Source of the DNA: Arthrobacter pascens
GTDB taxonomy: Bacteria > Actinomycetota > Actinomycetes > Actinomycetales > Micrococcaceae
Direction: 5' to 3'
Length of the DNA stretch: 64,000 nt
Assembly (NCBI RefSeq): GCF_030815585.1
Contig: NZ_JAUSWY010000001.1
Span: 1,426,001 to 1,490,000, forward strand
The stretch's first letter is position 1. Every line of letters starts with the position of its first letter. Positions 9,928 through 18,768 of the stretch are shown here, in pieces. A program made the translations under genes and the position numbers. The notes beneath the pieces are model-generated. The model made no database searches and was not told where the DNA came from. It saw only the letters and a list, made by a program, of their open reading frames with translations.

Positions 9928-11763
9928 ATGGAAGCAGAGATGAGCGGGCAACCGGAGGCCGGCAGACGCGCCTCTTCGCGGCCAACAACGGGACTACCTA
10001 CACTCGTAAGTTTTTACGCTGGTGATGCTTATTATTCGTCGGCGGCAGAACGCCTGAAAGCCGACTGCGAACGGCTGGGGATGCCCCACTGCATTGAGGA
10101 GCTCGACGCAGCAGGATTGGAATGGGACCAAATCTGTAGATTGAAAATCGATTTCTACAGGCGTATGCATGCCAAGTTTGGGGCCATTCTCTGGGTCGAC
10201 GTGGACACCAGGCTGCTGGCCATCCCAGAGGTACTTGAGAGCTGCAACTTCGATATTGCCGGTTTCTGCGGGCGGTTCCGATATATCCGGGATTACGATC
10301 CATATGAAACCACCAGATTTTGGATTCCTGCTGTTTTGTACTTCGGCGGGACAATCAAGGCATCACGTTTCATCGAACTGATGAACGATGCGGAACGGTC
10401 CGCTACGACTCGCGTCACCGATGATTGGGTGCTGCACGAAACGTGGACGACGCACGGAGATCAGCTTTCGGTGGGTTTGCTGTCTCCGGAACTGATCGTC
10501 CGGGATTCCGCAGTGGCGACAGAGACCAGTGTTTTTGTCATCGGTGAAAGCGGCAACGTGTCGTCCTTCCGCCGGCAGGTTGAGCAGCATCAGCGTCGTA
10601 TTGATAGTCCCTCTTTGCGCTCCAGGGTTCTGGGCGCCGAGGCCATGGATGCTATGAAAGCCGGCGATAATTTAGGGGCTTTGCGCCTGGCACAGCGGTC
10701 TGCAACAGCCGTGCCTAGCGACCCTGAGGCTGTGGTCAGGCTGTCCCGATATCTTAAGCTGAACAAACAGGGGGCTGAGTCCCAAGGAGTGCTCACTGCC
10801 TATTTGGAGCGAGCTCCAGACGAATCGGCCGTGCGCGAGGAACTGCTGAGGCGCCTACAGGAGCAGAAGGACTTCAAAGGGTGTAGAGCCCAAATAGAAC
10901 ATCTGCTCCTCAACGAGGACGTTTCCGTCCGAGCCAGGGCGAAGTCTGCGGCCTACGACGTTAGCCTCGACGAACGCGCCGCTGCGGCGGGAATACCCGA
11001 TTCGTCACGGGTCTCGATGTGGTGGATGAAGACGCCCTATCCAGGCAACTTCGGCGATATTCTTAGCCCTTGGATCGTAGAAAAAGTTTCGGGCGTGCCG
11101 GCTAAGTTTGGGCGGCGTGACAGCAGTCTCCTAGCAATCGGCAGCATCATTAAATTCGCCACGGAAAAATCGACGGTTTGGGGCTCAGGGTCACCCAGGA
11201 TGTCTGACCGGCTTTCCTCCGAGGCGCGATATAAGGCTGTTCGGGGTCCCCTAACGAGGGATCTAGTGCTTGAAAGCGGAGGCAGATGTCCCCCGATTTA
11301 CGGCGATCCTGGGCTCCTGTTGCCCCGATACTTGCCGCGTATGAACCGCCAACCCACCTATAAGCTCGGGTTTATCCGGCACGTGAGTCAGAACGCCCTA
11401 GATCTGAAGTTCGATGGAGTTAAAGACATTTGCTTGGCCGGAGTTGGTGAATCCACGATAGAGCGGGTGGTTGATGATGTTCTCGACTGCGAGATGATCT
11501 TATCCACCTCACTTCACGGAATCATCATTGCCAATGCATACGGAATTCCTGCACGTTGGTGCACCTTCGCTGATGACGGCTCGAGTATTGCAGGAGATGG
11601 ATTGAAGTTCGCAGATTATTTCCTGTCAGTCGGCCTTCCCGTGCAGACCGTGCATCCGTTGAAAGTTACTGATGTCCTTGGCGAGCACCTGGCACGTCTT
11701 TGTCCCAGCTCAGTGGCCATTGACTTCGACGAACAGCGCTTGCTGGATGCATTCCACAGTTGA
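9928..11763 (+). CDS. Two-domain protein: glycosyltransferase-like N-terminus, ExoV-type pyruvyl transferase C-terminus
   Basis: Residues about 25-200 resemble a nucleotide-diphospho-sugar transferase fold, with a DxD-type AILWVDVDTRLLAIPEV near residue 88. Residues about 225-345 are helical and TPR-like. From about residue 360 an ExoV-like pyruvyl transferase domain begins (WWMKTPYPGNFGDILSPWIV) and includes GSIIKFA, VRGPLTRD, YGDPGLLLP and STSLHGIIIANAYGIP. This is the fourth pyruvyl-transferase domain of the cluster. The start is ATG 9928 or ATG 9940; a GGGGAG at 9920-9925 is too close to the first and rather far from the second. It is the last intact gene of the cluster. Confidence 0.8.
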   Translation: MEAEMSGQPEAGRRASSRPTTGLPTLVSFYAGDAYYSSAAERLKADCERLGMPHCIEELDAAGLEWDQICRLKIDFYRRMHAKFGAILWVDVDTRLLAIPEVLESCNFDIAGFCGRFRYIRDYDPYETTRFWIPAVLYFGGTIKASRFIELMNDAERSATTRVTDDWVLHETWTTHGDQLSVGLLSPELIVRDSAVATETSVFVIGESGNVSSFRRQVEQHQRRIDSPSLRSRVLGAEAMDAMKAGDNLGALRLAQRSATAVPSDPEAVVRLSRYLKLNKQGAESQGVLTAYLERAPDESAVREELLRRLQEQKDFKGCRAQIEHLLLNEDVSVRARAKSAAYDVSLDERAAAAGIPDSSRVSMWWMKTPYPGNFGDILSPWIVEKVSGVPAKFGRRDSSLLAIGSIIKFATEKSTVWGSGSPRMSDRLSSEARYKAVRGPLTRDLVLESGGRCPPIYGDPGLLLPRYLPRMNRQPTYKLGFIRHVSQNALDLKFDGVKDICLAGVGESTIERVVDDVLDCEMILSTSLHGIIIANAYGIPARWCTFADDGSSIAGDGLKFADYFLSVGLPVQTVHPLKVTDVLGEHLARLCPSSVAIDFDEQRLLDAFHS

Positions 11764-11927
11764 TTTAGCTGGCTTTCCTTGGAGCGTGCCGTTCAACTGC
11801 GTGGCAGTGGAGCACTGAGCTGCTGATGCTGGCATGATGGGACAGTGACCTCGCAAAATGCTGCAGATGATATGCAGCCCCGCGCTGAGCAGGTCACAGC
11901 GGCCCGAGTAGCCAATGGTTTAGGCCT

Positions 11928-11935
11928 GTTAAAGG
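11928..11935. repeat. 8-bp target-site duplication, left copy (GTTAAAGG)
   Basis: GTTAAAGG sits directly before the terminal GGCTCTTC of the left ISL3 remnant. An identical copy lies at 14291-14298, directly after the right terminus. Eight-base duplications are characteristic of the ISL3 family. Confidence 0.9.
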
Positions 11936-12844
11936 GGCTCTTCACGGTTCATGGGGAAGGTAATTCCCGGATGAGTGTCATGCCGCCGTCCGGACGGCAC
12001 TTCTCATGAGAATAACTGATTTGTAATTGGCTGGGTTCCGGTAGCCGCGGGCCGTGCGTTTGATGTGTTTGATGCCGGTGTTGTTTGCTTCGACCTTCCT
12101 CGTCGTGGCGCCGGTGACGATGAGGACCTCGATCTCGTTCCACCATCTGCAGATGGTGCGGTAGAGCTTGTTTGTTTCCGGCCGTCCTGCTGCCTCGACC
12201 AGGGCTTTGAGTTCTTCCTTCGCGTCGGCGGCGTCGGCCAGTGAGCTGGTTCGAAGCAGTATCCGCAGCTGTTCCTTGACCTTCCATACGGCCTGCAGCT
12301 TGCCGGTCGCGTCATCAGCTGTAGAGACCTCGGCCAAGCGGTGTGCCGCTTTGTCGGAGAGGGTGTCGCCGGCGCGGAGGAGCAGCATCCGGTGCGCCCA
12401 TGCCTTGTCAATGCCCCGTCCGCGACGGCCCTTGACCTGCTGGGACAGGTTCTGCCGGGCCTCGGTCACTGCCTGGTTCGCCAGGGAGACCAGATGGAAG
12501 TGGTCAACGGCCACGGCCGTGCGCGGAAGCCACATCCGCAGCGCCTTCCGGAACGCCGCCGAGGGGTCGATTGCGACGACCTGCACGCCCAACCGCCAGG
12601 CCAGCGGCCGGGCGAAGAGCCAGTCCCCGACGCCCTTGTGGTCCCGCCCGTCCACAATCCCCAGGACCTGGCCGGTATGCAGGTCCACGATGGTTTTCAT
12701 CCAGGGCTCATGCCGGACCCAGGAGCCGGATCCCGGGTTCCTGAAGAACCGGACGGATCGGAACCGGTGCTCGTCGATGCCCAGCATCCGCGGGCTGAGT
12801 TTGTCCACGTCGGGGAGCGTGAGGAGACAGGCCTCAGTCAATGC
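11936..12844 (-). mobile_element. Truncated ISL3-family element, left remnant
   Basis: It begins with the terminal inverted repeat GGCTCTTCACGGTTCATGGG and contains the distal two thirds of a transposase gene. About 905 bases can be matched to the complete element at 46091-47536, and about 540 bases covering the transposase N-terminus and the second terminus are gone. The homology breaks near 12840, four bases before the terminus of the adjacent complete element. Confidence 0.88.
11978..12841 (-). pseudogene. ISL3 transposase, C-terminal fragment
   Basis: The fragment encodes about 287 residues matching the catalytic portion of the 429-residue transposase at 46203-47492: LSPRMLGIDEHRFRSVRFF, VVAIDPSAAFRKALRMWLP and the distal KVEANNTGIKHIKRTARGYR. 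The zinc-finger DNA-binding N-terminus is missing. The apparent first codon, TTG at 12841-12839, is an artefact of the breakpoint. It belongs to the same subfamily as the copy in the later island rather than to its immediate neighbour. It should be non-functional. Confidence 0.88.
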
Positions 12845-14290
12845 GGCTCTTCACGGTTCGTGGTGAATGTTCTGCCGTGATGCATCTTCATGCCGCTGTT
12901 CTGGCGGCACTGCGCAACAGGATACGCGTTTTGTAGTTGCGTGCGTTGGTGAATCCCCGGCCTGTCCTTTTTATGTGCTTGATGGCGGTGTTGTTGGCTT
13001 CCACTTTCGCCGTTGTCGCACCGGTGACGATCAGGACTTCAATCTCTTTCCACCACCGGCAGACCGTGCGCCAGAGCCGGTTTGTTTCAGGCTGCGCGGC
13101 ACGTTCGACCAGGACCCGCAGGCGGTCTTTTGCAGCGGCCGCGTCAGCGAGGGACCCTGTGCTCAGCAGCGTCCGGAGCTGCTCTTTGACCAGCCAGGCC
13201 ACCTGCAGCTTCCCCGTGGCATCGTCGGTTGCGAACACCGTGCTGAGCCTGTCCCGTGCCCGGTCCGAGAGCGAGTCACCGGCGCGCAAGAGCAGCCGCC
13301 TGTTGGCCCAGACCGGGTCAATGGAGCGTCCCCGCCGGCCGTGGACCTGCTGGGTGAGTCGCTGCCGGACTTCGGTGAGCATGTCGTTGCCGAGCTTGAC
13401 CAGGTGGAACGCGTCGACCGAGACCGCGGTCCGTGGCAGCCACATCCGCAACGCCTTGCGGAATGCGGCCGACGGGTCGATCGCGACGACCTGCACGCCC
13501 AGGCGCCACTGCAGCGGCCGGGCGAACAGCCAGTCCCCGACACCCTCACTGTCGCGGCCGTCCACGATCCCGAGGACCTGTCCGGTGTCCAGATCGACTA
13601 TGGTGGTCATCCAGGGTTCGTAGCGTTTCCAGGCCTTGGTGGCCGGGTCGCGGAAGAACCGCACGGACCGGTAGCGGTGCTCATCAATGCCGAGCATCCG
13701 CGGTGCGAGGGCATCGACATCAGGCAGGGTCAGCGCCGCGGAGTCCAGGGCGCGCTGGACTAGCCACCATGAGACACCGAACGAGGAGGCAGCCTCCGCG
13801 GCGGCTCTCCCGGATCCGATCACGGCGGCCACGAGGGCATCCCGGAGCCGACGGGTGGACCGTGCCCGGCGCGGGACTTGGGCGGTTTCCTCGGTGAATG
13901 TGCTGCGCGGGCACAGGTACTCATCGCAGAAGAATCTCCGCTTGGCCCAGACAACTTCGACCGGTCCGGCGACGGGGATATCACGCAGACGTTGTGGCCG
14001 ACGTGAATGCACCCGGGTGCTGATCACACCGCAGGACGGGCAGCCGGACTCGGCGGTGGCTTCGACGTGGATCCGTCGCTGACCGAATGCGAGGATCTCG
14101 GTGCCGGTGACTCGGTAGTCGGGCAGGTTGAAGATGGCGGTGGCAGCATCGGGGCGCGGGGAAGTAGGCTCGATCAAGACTCGTGGTCCTGTTCCTGGTT
14201 TGAATGCTTAGACACACTCATCCCAGCAGGGCCACGGGCCCTTCTGGGATATACGACACGAGATCAATTCCCCACGAACCGTGAAGAGCC
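12845..14290 (-). mobile_element. Complete-looking ISL3-family insertion sequence (1446 bp)
   Basis: The ends are GGCTCTTCACGGTTCGTGG at 12845 and its inverted counterpart ending at 14290. The length equals that of the separate copy at 46091-47536. One transposase gene fills the element. The immediate 8-base flanks (GTCAATGC left, GTTAAAGG right) do not match each other, so this copy has lost its own target duplication. Confidence 0.9.
12888..14177 (-). CDS. ISL3-family transposase
   Basis: This 429-residue protein catalyses cut-and-paste transposition of its element. The N-terminus has the ISL3 zinc finger (CPSCGVIST with a later CDEYLCPR pair), and the rest is the DDE_Tnp_ISL3 domain with MLGIDEHRYRSVRFF, TTIVDLDTGQVLGIVDGRD, AIDPSAAFRKALRMWLP and KVEANNTAIKHIKRTGRGF. 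The start is TTG 14177, aligning with GTG 46203 of the related copy (MIEPT versus MNEPT). It has no internal stops. It differs clearly from the flanking fragment, so two related elements met here. Confidence 0.92.
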   Translation of the reverse strand: MIEPTSPRPDAATAIFNLPDYRVTGTEILAFGQRRIHVEATAESGCPSCGVISTRVHSRRPQRLRDIPVAGPVEVVWAKRRFFCDEYLCPRSTFTEETAQVPRRARSTRRLRDALVAAVIGSGRAAAEAASSFGVSWWLVQRALDSAALTLPDVDALAPRMLGIDEHRYRSVRFFRDPATKAWKRYEPWMTTIVDLDTGQVLGIVDGRDSEGVGDWLFARPLQWRLGVQVVAIDPSAAFRKALRMWLPRTAVSVDAFHLVKLGNDMLTEVRQRLTQQVHGRRGRSIDPVWANRRLLLRAGDSLSDRARDRLSTVFATDDATGKLQVAWLVKEQLRTLLSTGSLADAAAAKDRLRVLVERAAQPETNRLWRTVCRWWKEIEVLIVTGATTAKVEANNTAIKHIKRTGRGFTNARNYKTRILLRSAARTAA

Positions 14291-14298
14291 GTTAAAGG
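14291..14298. repeat. 8-bp target-site duplication, right copy (GTTAAAGG)
   Basis: This is identical to 11928-11935 and marks the outer boundary of the two-element block inside the interrupted GTPase gene. Confidence 0.9.
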
Positions 14299-15656
14299 CA
14301 GTCCGCAGCGACTTGGCGGCAACTACCCTGCCACTGGCACTGCCCGACTCAAACAGTGTCCGGCAAGACATCCGTGCCACCGTAGCCCAGCTGGATGACT
14401 ACATCCTTCCGCGATATCGCAGCCTGGACGCGCCGCTCCTTGCCGTCGTAGGGGGTTCCACAGGCGCCGGCAGGTCAACACTGGTCAACGCGCCGGTGGG
14501 ACATCCGGTCACGCGCTCGGGTGCCATCCGGCCCACTACCCGGCAGCCCATCCTGCTGCAGCACCCGGACGACGCCGCCTGGTTCGAAGGCCAGCGGTCC
14601 TGCCCAGCCTGAATCGGATCAGGGGTACCGTTTCTTCGGATCCCATCCCTGCCAGCCAGGCCGGAGCAACTCCTGACGCCGCCGCAATTTCCTCGCTGGT
14701 GCTGGTGGCGGACCCCGCGGTTCCGCAGGGGATTGCCGTGCTCGACGCGCCCGATGTCGACTGCTGCTGGCCGCGGCGGATCTCTGGGTCTTCGTGACCA
14801 CGGCCAACCGCTACGCAGACGCCGTTCCTTGGAAGCTCCTCCTGGATGCGGCCTCGCGGGACATCATGGTGGCCGTGGTGCTGGACCGCGTGCCGCCGGA
14901 GGCAGAAGCGGAAGTGAGCGCGGATCTCCGCGCGCTTCTGCACAAGGAAGGCCTTGGCGGAGACGGACTCTTCATTGTGCGCGAGACGGAGCTTGACCCC
15001 CCTGGGAATGTTGCCGCCGAACGCAATGGAACCGCTGCGGTCCTGGCTGTAGGAACTGGCGGCTGACGCAGCGGGCCGGTCGGAAATCGCCCGCCGGACC
15101 CTCCACGGGACGGTCCGGGCGCTCGCTGGACGGGTCGCCGGCGTGGCGCAGGCTGCAGAGGAGCAGCAGCGGGGCGCTGCTACGCTCCAGGCCGATGCAC
15201 TGGCTGCCTATCGCGACGCGGCGGCCCGCATCCTGGACGCCACCAAGGACGGTGCGCTGCTCCGGGGAGAGGTTCTGGCCCGATGGCAGGACTTCGTGGG
15301 GACTGGCGAGTTTTTCCGGAGCGGACGCAGGCCAGGTGGCTTTCCTTCGGCATCAACGGACTGGGCGCCGCGCTGATGATCGTAGTGATTTCAATGACTG
15401 CGGGCCTCACCGGGCTGGAGATCGGAGTGGCGGGAGGCACCGTCGTCGTCGGCCAGAAGCTGCTGGAGGCCGTGTTCGGTGAGGATGCTGTCCGCCGGCT
15501 TGCGCAGAAAGCCCGGGAGGACCTTCACGCGCGGTGCCAGAAATTGCTCCAGGTGGAGCAACAGAAATTCCTTATCCGCCTCCCCGACGGCGACCCCGAC
15601 GTCGCACGCGTGCTGACAGGCCACGCGGCCGCTTTGGAGCAGCTGGCGGGCCGCGC

Positions 15657-17273
15657 ATGAGCCGCCACAGCGATGCCCGCGAAGCATCGCAGCTGGACCG
15701 CAGGCTTGAAGCCTTGAACGATGCCCGTGAACTCGCCGACGGCGTTTTGCCCGACGAGTCATTGGCGGAGGTGCTCGAGCTTCTTGAGCGCGCCAGCTCC
15801 CGGCGCTCGCTGTCCGCCGACCACATAGTAGTGGGCTTCTTCGGCGCCACCGGCAGCGGCAAGTCATCGCTCTTCAACGCTGTCAGCGGCGCTGAGATCG
15901 CGACGGCGGCGGCCCGCCGGCCAACAACGTCGGAACCCTTGGCTGGGGTCTGGGGAGACGACGGCAGCGAACCGCTGCTGGATTGGCTGGAGGTGCGGAA
16001 CCGGCACCATGCCACCCCGGTGGAAGGGTTCGCGGATGGGGACACTGGACTGATCCTGCTGGACCTGCCGGACTTCGATTCCACCAGGGCAGCCAACCGC
16101 AGGATCGTGGAGCGCATGGTGGGCCTGGTGGATGTCCTGGTCTGGGTGTTGGATCCGCAGAAGTACGCCGATGCCGCCGTGCACAATGAATTCCTGGCGC
16201 CTCTTGCCGCGCACGGTGCCGTCACCCTGGTGGTTCTTAACCAGGTGGACAGGCTTCCCGAACGGGACGTGCAGCCGGTGCTGGAGTCCCTGAAGGGGAT
16301 ACTTGCACGCGACGGGCTGGGGAACGTCCAGGTTCTGGCGGCCTCGGCACTGGTGGGTACCGGCGTGGACACGGTCCGCTCCGCTATCCGCCATGTTGTG
16401 GTGCAACGGCAGGCGTCCTCACAACGTTTGGCCGCCGACGTTGTACGGGCCTCCCTTCAGCTTCGGACAGTTTCGGGCGACCGTGAGGCCGCGGGGGTCA
16501 GGCCGGCCTCAAAAGCGCGGCTTGCTGATGAGCTGGCAACGGCCGCCAATGTACCCTTGGTGGTTGGCGCCGTGGCCCGTTCCTACCGCCTGGAGTCAAC
16601 CCGCCGCACCGGCTGGCCGGTGACGCGCTGGCTGGTCCGGTTCAGGCCGGATCCGTTGCGGCGGCTCAACCTGCGCAGTGCTTCCGCGCCGGAACTCAAC
16701 CGGACATCGCTCCCTCCTGCAGGCGCCCCCGAAAGGGCCCGAACGGATGCGGCGGTCCGTGGATTCGCTGACGATGCCAGCGCGGGTGCGCCCGGGCCAT
16801 GGCGCGCGGCGATCCGCGGCGCCGCACGGGAGGGGAGGGAGCGGCTGCCCGATGCCCTGGACCAGGCCATCGCAGGCACGGACCTGATGGCATCACGGAA
16901 ATCCTGGTGGTGGGGCGTGTTCAACGTCGTTCAGTGGCTTGCGCTGCTCACGGTGCTGGGCGGGCTCGGTTGGCTGGGATTGCTGGCCGCCATGGGCTAC
17001 TTCCAGATGCCTGTCCCGGAGGTGCCCCGGGTGGAGGGCTGGCCCGCACCTACCCTGATGGTTGCCGTTGGTGTGGTTCTTGGTGTTTTCCTGGCACTGG
17101 CCGGAAAATTTGTCGGGGCGGCCGCAGCAAAGACTCGGGCCGCCAGGGCCAGGAAACGGCTCCGGACCGCCGTTGCGGAGGTTGCCCGGGAGCTGGTGGT
17201 GGAGCCTGTGGAGGTGGAGGTCAGCCGGCTCAGGTCATTCAACGCCGCCCTGAAGGCGGCTGGCGCCAAGTAA
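15657..17273 (+). CDS. Membrane-associated GTPase (dynamin/Era-like, YfjP type)
   Basis: ATG 15657 overlaps the stop of the degraded partner gene (ATGA), so the pair was once an operon. The 538-residue product has a P-loop, GFFGATGSGKSSLFNAVSG (about residues 60-78), a switch/G3 region LDLPDFDSTRAANR and the G4 motif LNQVD. Near residues 425-495 are two hydrophobic segments (VQWLALLTVLGGLGWLGLLAA and TLMVAVGVVLGVFLALAG), followed by a basic tail. The features suggest GTP-dependent action at the membrane, but the biological role is unknown. A decayed second copy lies at 21187-22115. Confidence 0.83.
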   Translation: MSRHSDAREASQLDRRLEALNDARELADGVLPDESLAEVLELLERASSRRSLSADHIVVGFFGATGSGKSSLFNAVSGAEIATAAARRPTTSEPLAGVWGDDGSEPLLDWLEVRNRHHATPVEGFADGDTGLILLDLPDFDSTRAANRRIVERMVGLVDVLVWVLDPQKYADAAVHNEFLAPLAAHGAVTLVVLNQVDRLPERDVQPVLESLKGILARDGLGNVQVLAASALVGTGVDTVRSAIRHVVVQRQASSQRLAADVVRASLQLRTVSGDREAAGVRPASKARLADELATAANVPLVVGAVARSYRLESTRRTGWPVTRWLVRFRPDPLRRLNLRSASAPELNRTSLPPAGAPERARTDAAVRGFADDASAGAPGPWRAAIRGAAREGRERLPDALDQAIAGTDLMASRKSWWWGVFNVVQWLALLTVLGGLGWLGLLAAMGYFQMPVPEVPRVEGWPAPTLMVAVGVVLGVFLALAGKFVGAAAAKTRAARARKRLRTAVAEVARELVVEPVEVEVSRLRSFNAALKAAGAK

Positions 17274-17318
17274 AGGGAGCGCCACAGGACAACACAGGGC
17301 TTCTGCTTCTCCGATGGA

Positions 17319-18731
17319 CTAGGACCTGTTGCGTTCCAATGCCTGGCCGATGATCCGCGCACCCTCGGGGAAGGCCCCCGGATTGGACCCGGAGTAGTTG
17401 AGCCGGATGAACGCGCCTGCAGGTTCGGCGGGGAACCACTCCCGCCCGGCTGCGATGATCACTCCGCCGCTTTCACAGTCGCGGGTCAGCCGTTCCAGGT
17501 CGGTCCCGTCCGGCAGGCGTGCCCAAAGGTTCAGCCCTCCTTTGGGCACCTGCTCGATGTGCGCCTGCGGGGCGTGCTGGCGCAGGCTGGTGACCAGCAG
17601 GTCGCGGCGGGATTCGAGCTGGTGGCGGAGGCTGCGCAAGTGTGTCTGCCATCCGGGCTGCGTGACGACGTCGAGCGCTGCCGCCTGGAGCAGCCCGCTG
17701 ACATACATCGACTCGGCCGCCCGGTCCGCCAGGATGCGCTCCCGCGCCGGACCCCGGGCGATGACCGCGGCGACCCGGATCGACGGCGACACACTCTTGG
17801 TCAGCGAGCGCAGGTAGACAACGTGGCCGGAGTCGTCGCGGGAGGCGACGGGCACGGGGTTGGTGGTGATGCCGAAGTCATGCGCCCAGTCGTCCTCGAC
17901 CAGGAACGCGCCCTTCGCACGCACTACATCCAGGACCTGTTCACGCCGTTCAGCAGTCCACTGCGCACCGGTGGGGTTGGCGTAGTTGGGTTGGGCGTAG
18001 AACAGGCGCGCGCCGGTTTCCTCGAAGGCCCGGGCCAGCTCCTCCGGGTCCGGACCGTCAGGCCCGCTGGGCACCGGGACAACGCGGACTCCAGCCTGCG
18101 CCGCCGCCAGGATGGCGCCCCAGTAGGTGGGCGACTCCATCAGCAGCGGCTGCCCCCGGCCCGCGAGCGCACTGAAGATGGAGCTGAGGCCACTTTGGCT
18201 TCCCGGAAGTACGACGACGTCGCTCGGGTTCGGCGGTGTGGTTCCGGCCGGAGTCGAAGCGCCGAGTTCGTGGGCGAACCACGACTGGAGCTCCGGCAGT
18301 CCCGCCGCGGGTGGACGGGACAACGCGGCGTCGCCGCGGGCGGCGCGGGTGAAGGCGGCCCGTACCAGCCGCTCGGGGAGGAGTTCCCGGTCCGGGTAGC
18401 CGGAGTGAAAGGAGATGGCATCGTTCGCCACGTTGCGCATGGTGCTGGAGGCCGGGGGCAACGGTGCCATCGGGGATCGGAGTGCCGCCGTCTGCCAGCC
18501 ATAGTCGGACGGGCGCGCGCTCCGGACCGCCCGCACGAACGTCCCGACGCCGGGCCGGCTCTCGATCAGGCCCTGCGTGGTGAGGGATTGGAGGGCCTTT
18601 TGCACCGTCACGGGGCTGGCCTGGTACTCGGCAACCAGTGACCGCGTGGACGGCAGCCTGGATCCGGGCGCAGCCTTGGCGATCCATTCCCGCAGTCGCG
18701 TCGCAATCCGGGAACTGCTATCGTTGTTCAT
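17319..18731 (-). CDS. MocR-type GntR/aminotransferase-fold transcriptional regulator
   Basis: It starts at ATG 18731 (MNNDSSSRIATRLREWI) and gives 470 residues. Residues about 5-70 form a GntR winged helix (LPSTRSLVAEYQASPVTVQKAL). The remainder is a fold-type I aminotransferase domain with the PLP lysine in RSLTKSVSPSIRV and the QPNYANPTG motif. MocR proteins use PLP as a sensory ligand and often regulate an adjacent divergent gene. Here the divergent gene is an EamA exporter. The 16-bp palindrome in the shared intergenic region is the obvious operator candidate. The downstream convergent gene is the GTPase, 45 bases away. Confidence 0.9.
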   Translation of the reverse strand: MNNDSSSRIATRLREWIAKAAPGSRLPSTRSLVAEYQASPVTVQKALQSLTTQGLIESRPGVGTFVRAVRSARPSDYGWQTAALRSPMAPLPPASSTMRNVANDAISFHSGYPDRELLPERLVRAAFTRAARGDAALSRPPAAGLPELQSWFAHELGASTPAGTTPPNPSDVVVLPGSQSGLSSIFSALAGRGQPLLMESPTYWGAILAAAQAGVRVVPVPSGPDGPDPEELARAFEETGARLFYAQPNYANPTGAQWTAERREQVLDVVRAKGAFLVEDDWAHDFGITTNPVPVASRDDSGHVVYLRSLTKSVSPSIRVAAVIARGPARERILADRAAESMYVSGLLQAAALDVVTQPGWQTHLRSLRHQLESRRDLLVTSLRQHAPQAHIEQVPKGGLNLWARLPDGTDLERLTRDCESGGVIIAAGREWFPAEPAGAFIRLNYSGSNPGAFPEGARIIGQALERNRS

Positions 18732-18739
18732 GAGAGACA

Positions 18740-18755
18740 ATAGTAGCGCTACTAT
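18740..18755. promoter_or_regulatory. Perfect 16-bp palindrome, candidate MocR operator
   Basis: ATAGTAGCGCTACTAT reads identically on both strands. It begins nine bases upstream of the regulator's ATG and lies just before the favoured exporter start at GTG 18769. Such a site could serve for autoregulation and control of the exporter. Its TACTAT half resembles an actinobacterial -10 box for the rightward gene. Confidence 0.65.
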
Positions 18756-18768
18756 CCTAATTCGGCCA

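Larger units (their letters stand above)
11845..15660 (+). pseudogene. GTPase/dynamin-like gene broken by an ISL3 insertion and several frameshifts
   Basis: The head is GTG 11845 to 11935. The reading frame stops at the insertion and resumes exactly at 14299 once the elements and one 8-bp repeat are removed (joined residues NGLGLLKAVRSDLAATT). The P-loop VVGGSTGAGRST is present, with R in place of the usual K. The body then breaks near 14600, near 14760 (DAPDVD followed by an out-of-frame LLLAAADLWVFVTTANRYAD), near 15058 and near 15315. The tail ends at 15660 with a hydrophobic pair, LMIVVISMTAGLTGLEIGVA. The intact partner GTPase overlaps its stop. The frameshifts imply the gene has been inactive for some time. 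The family is probably a membrane-associated GTPase; its role is unknown. Confidence 0.8.

Noticed and set aside
12837..14298. Target duplication around the right-hand ISL3 element alone
   Set aside because: The flanks are GTCAATGC and GTTAAAGG, which differ; only the outer pair of the two-element block matches.
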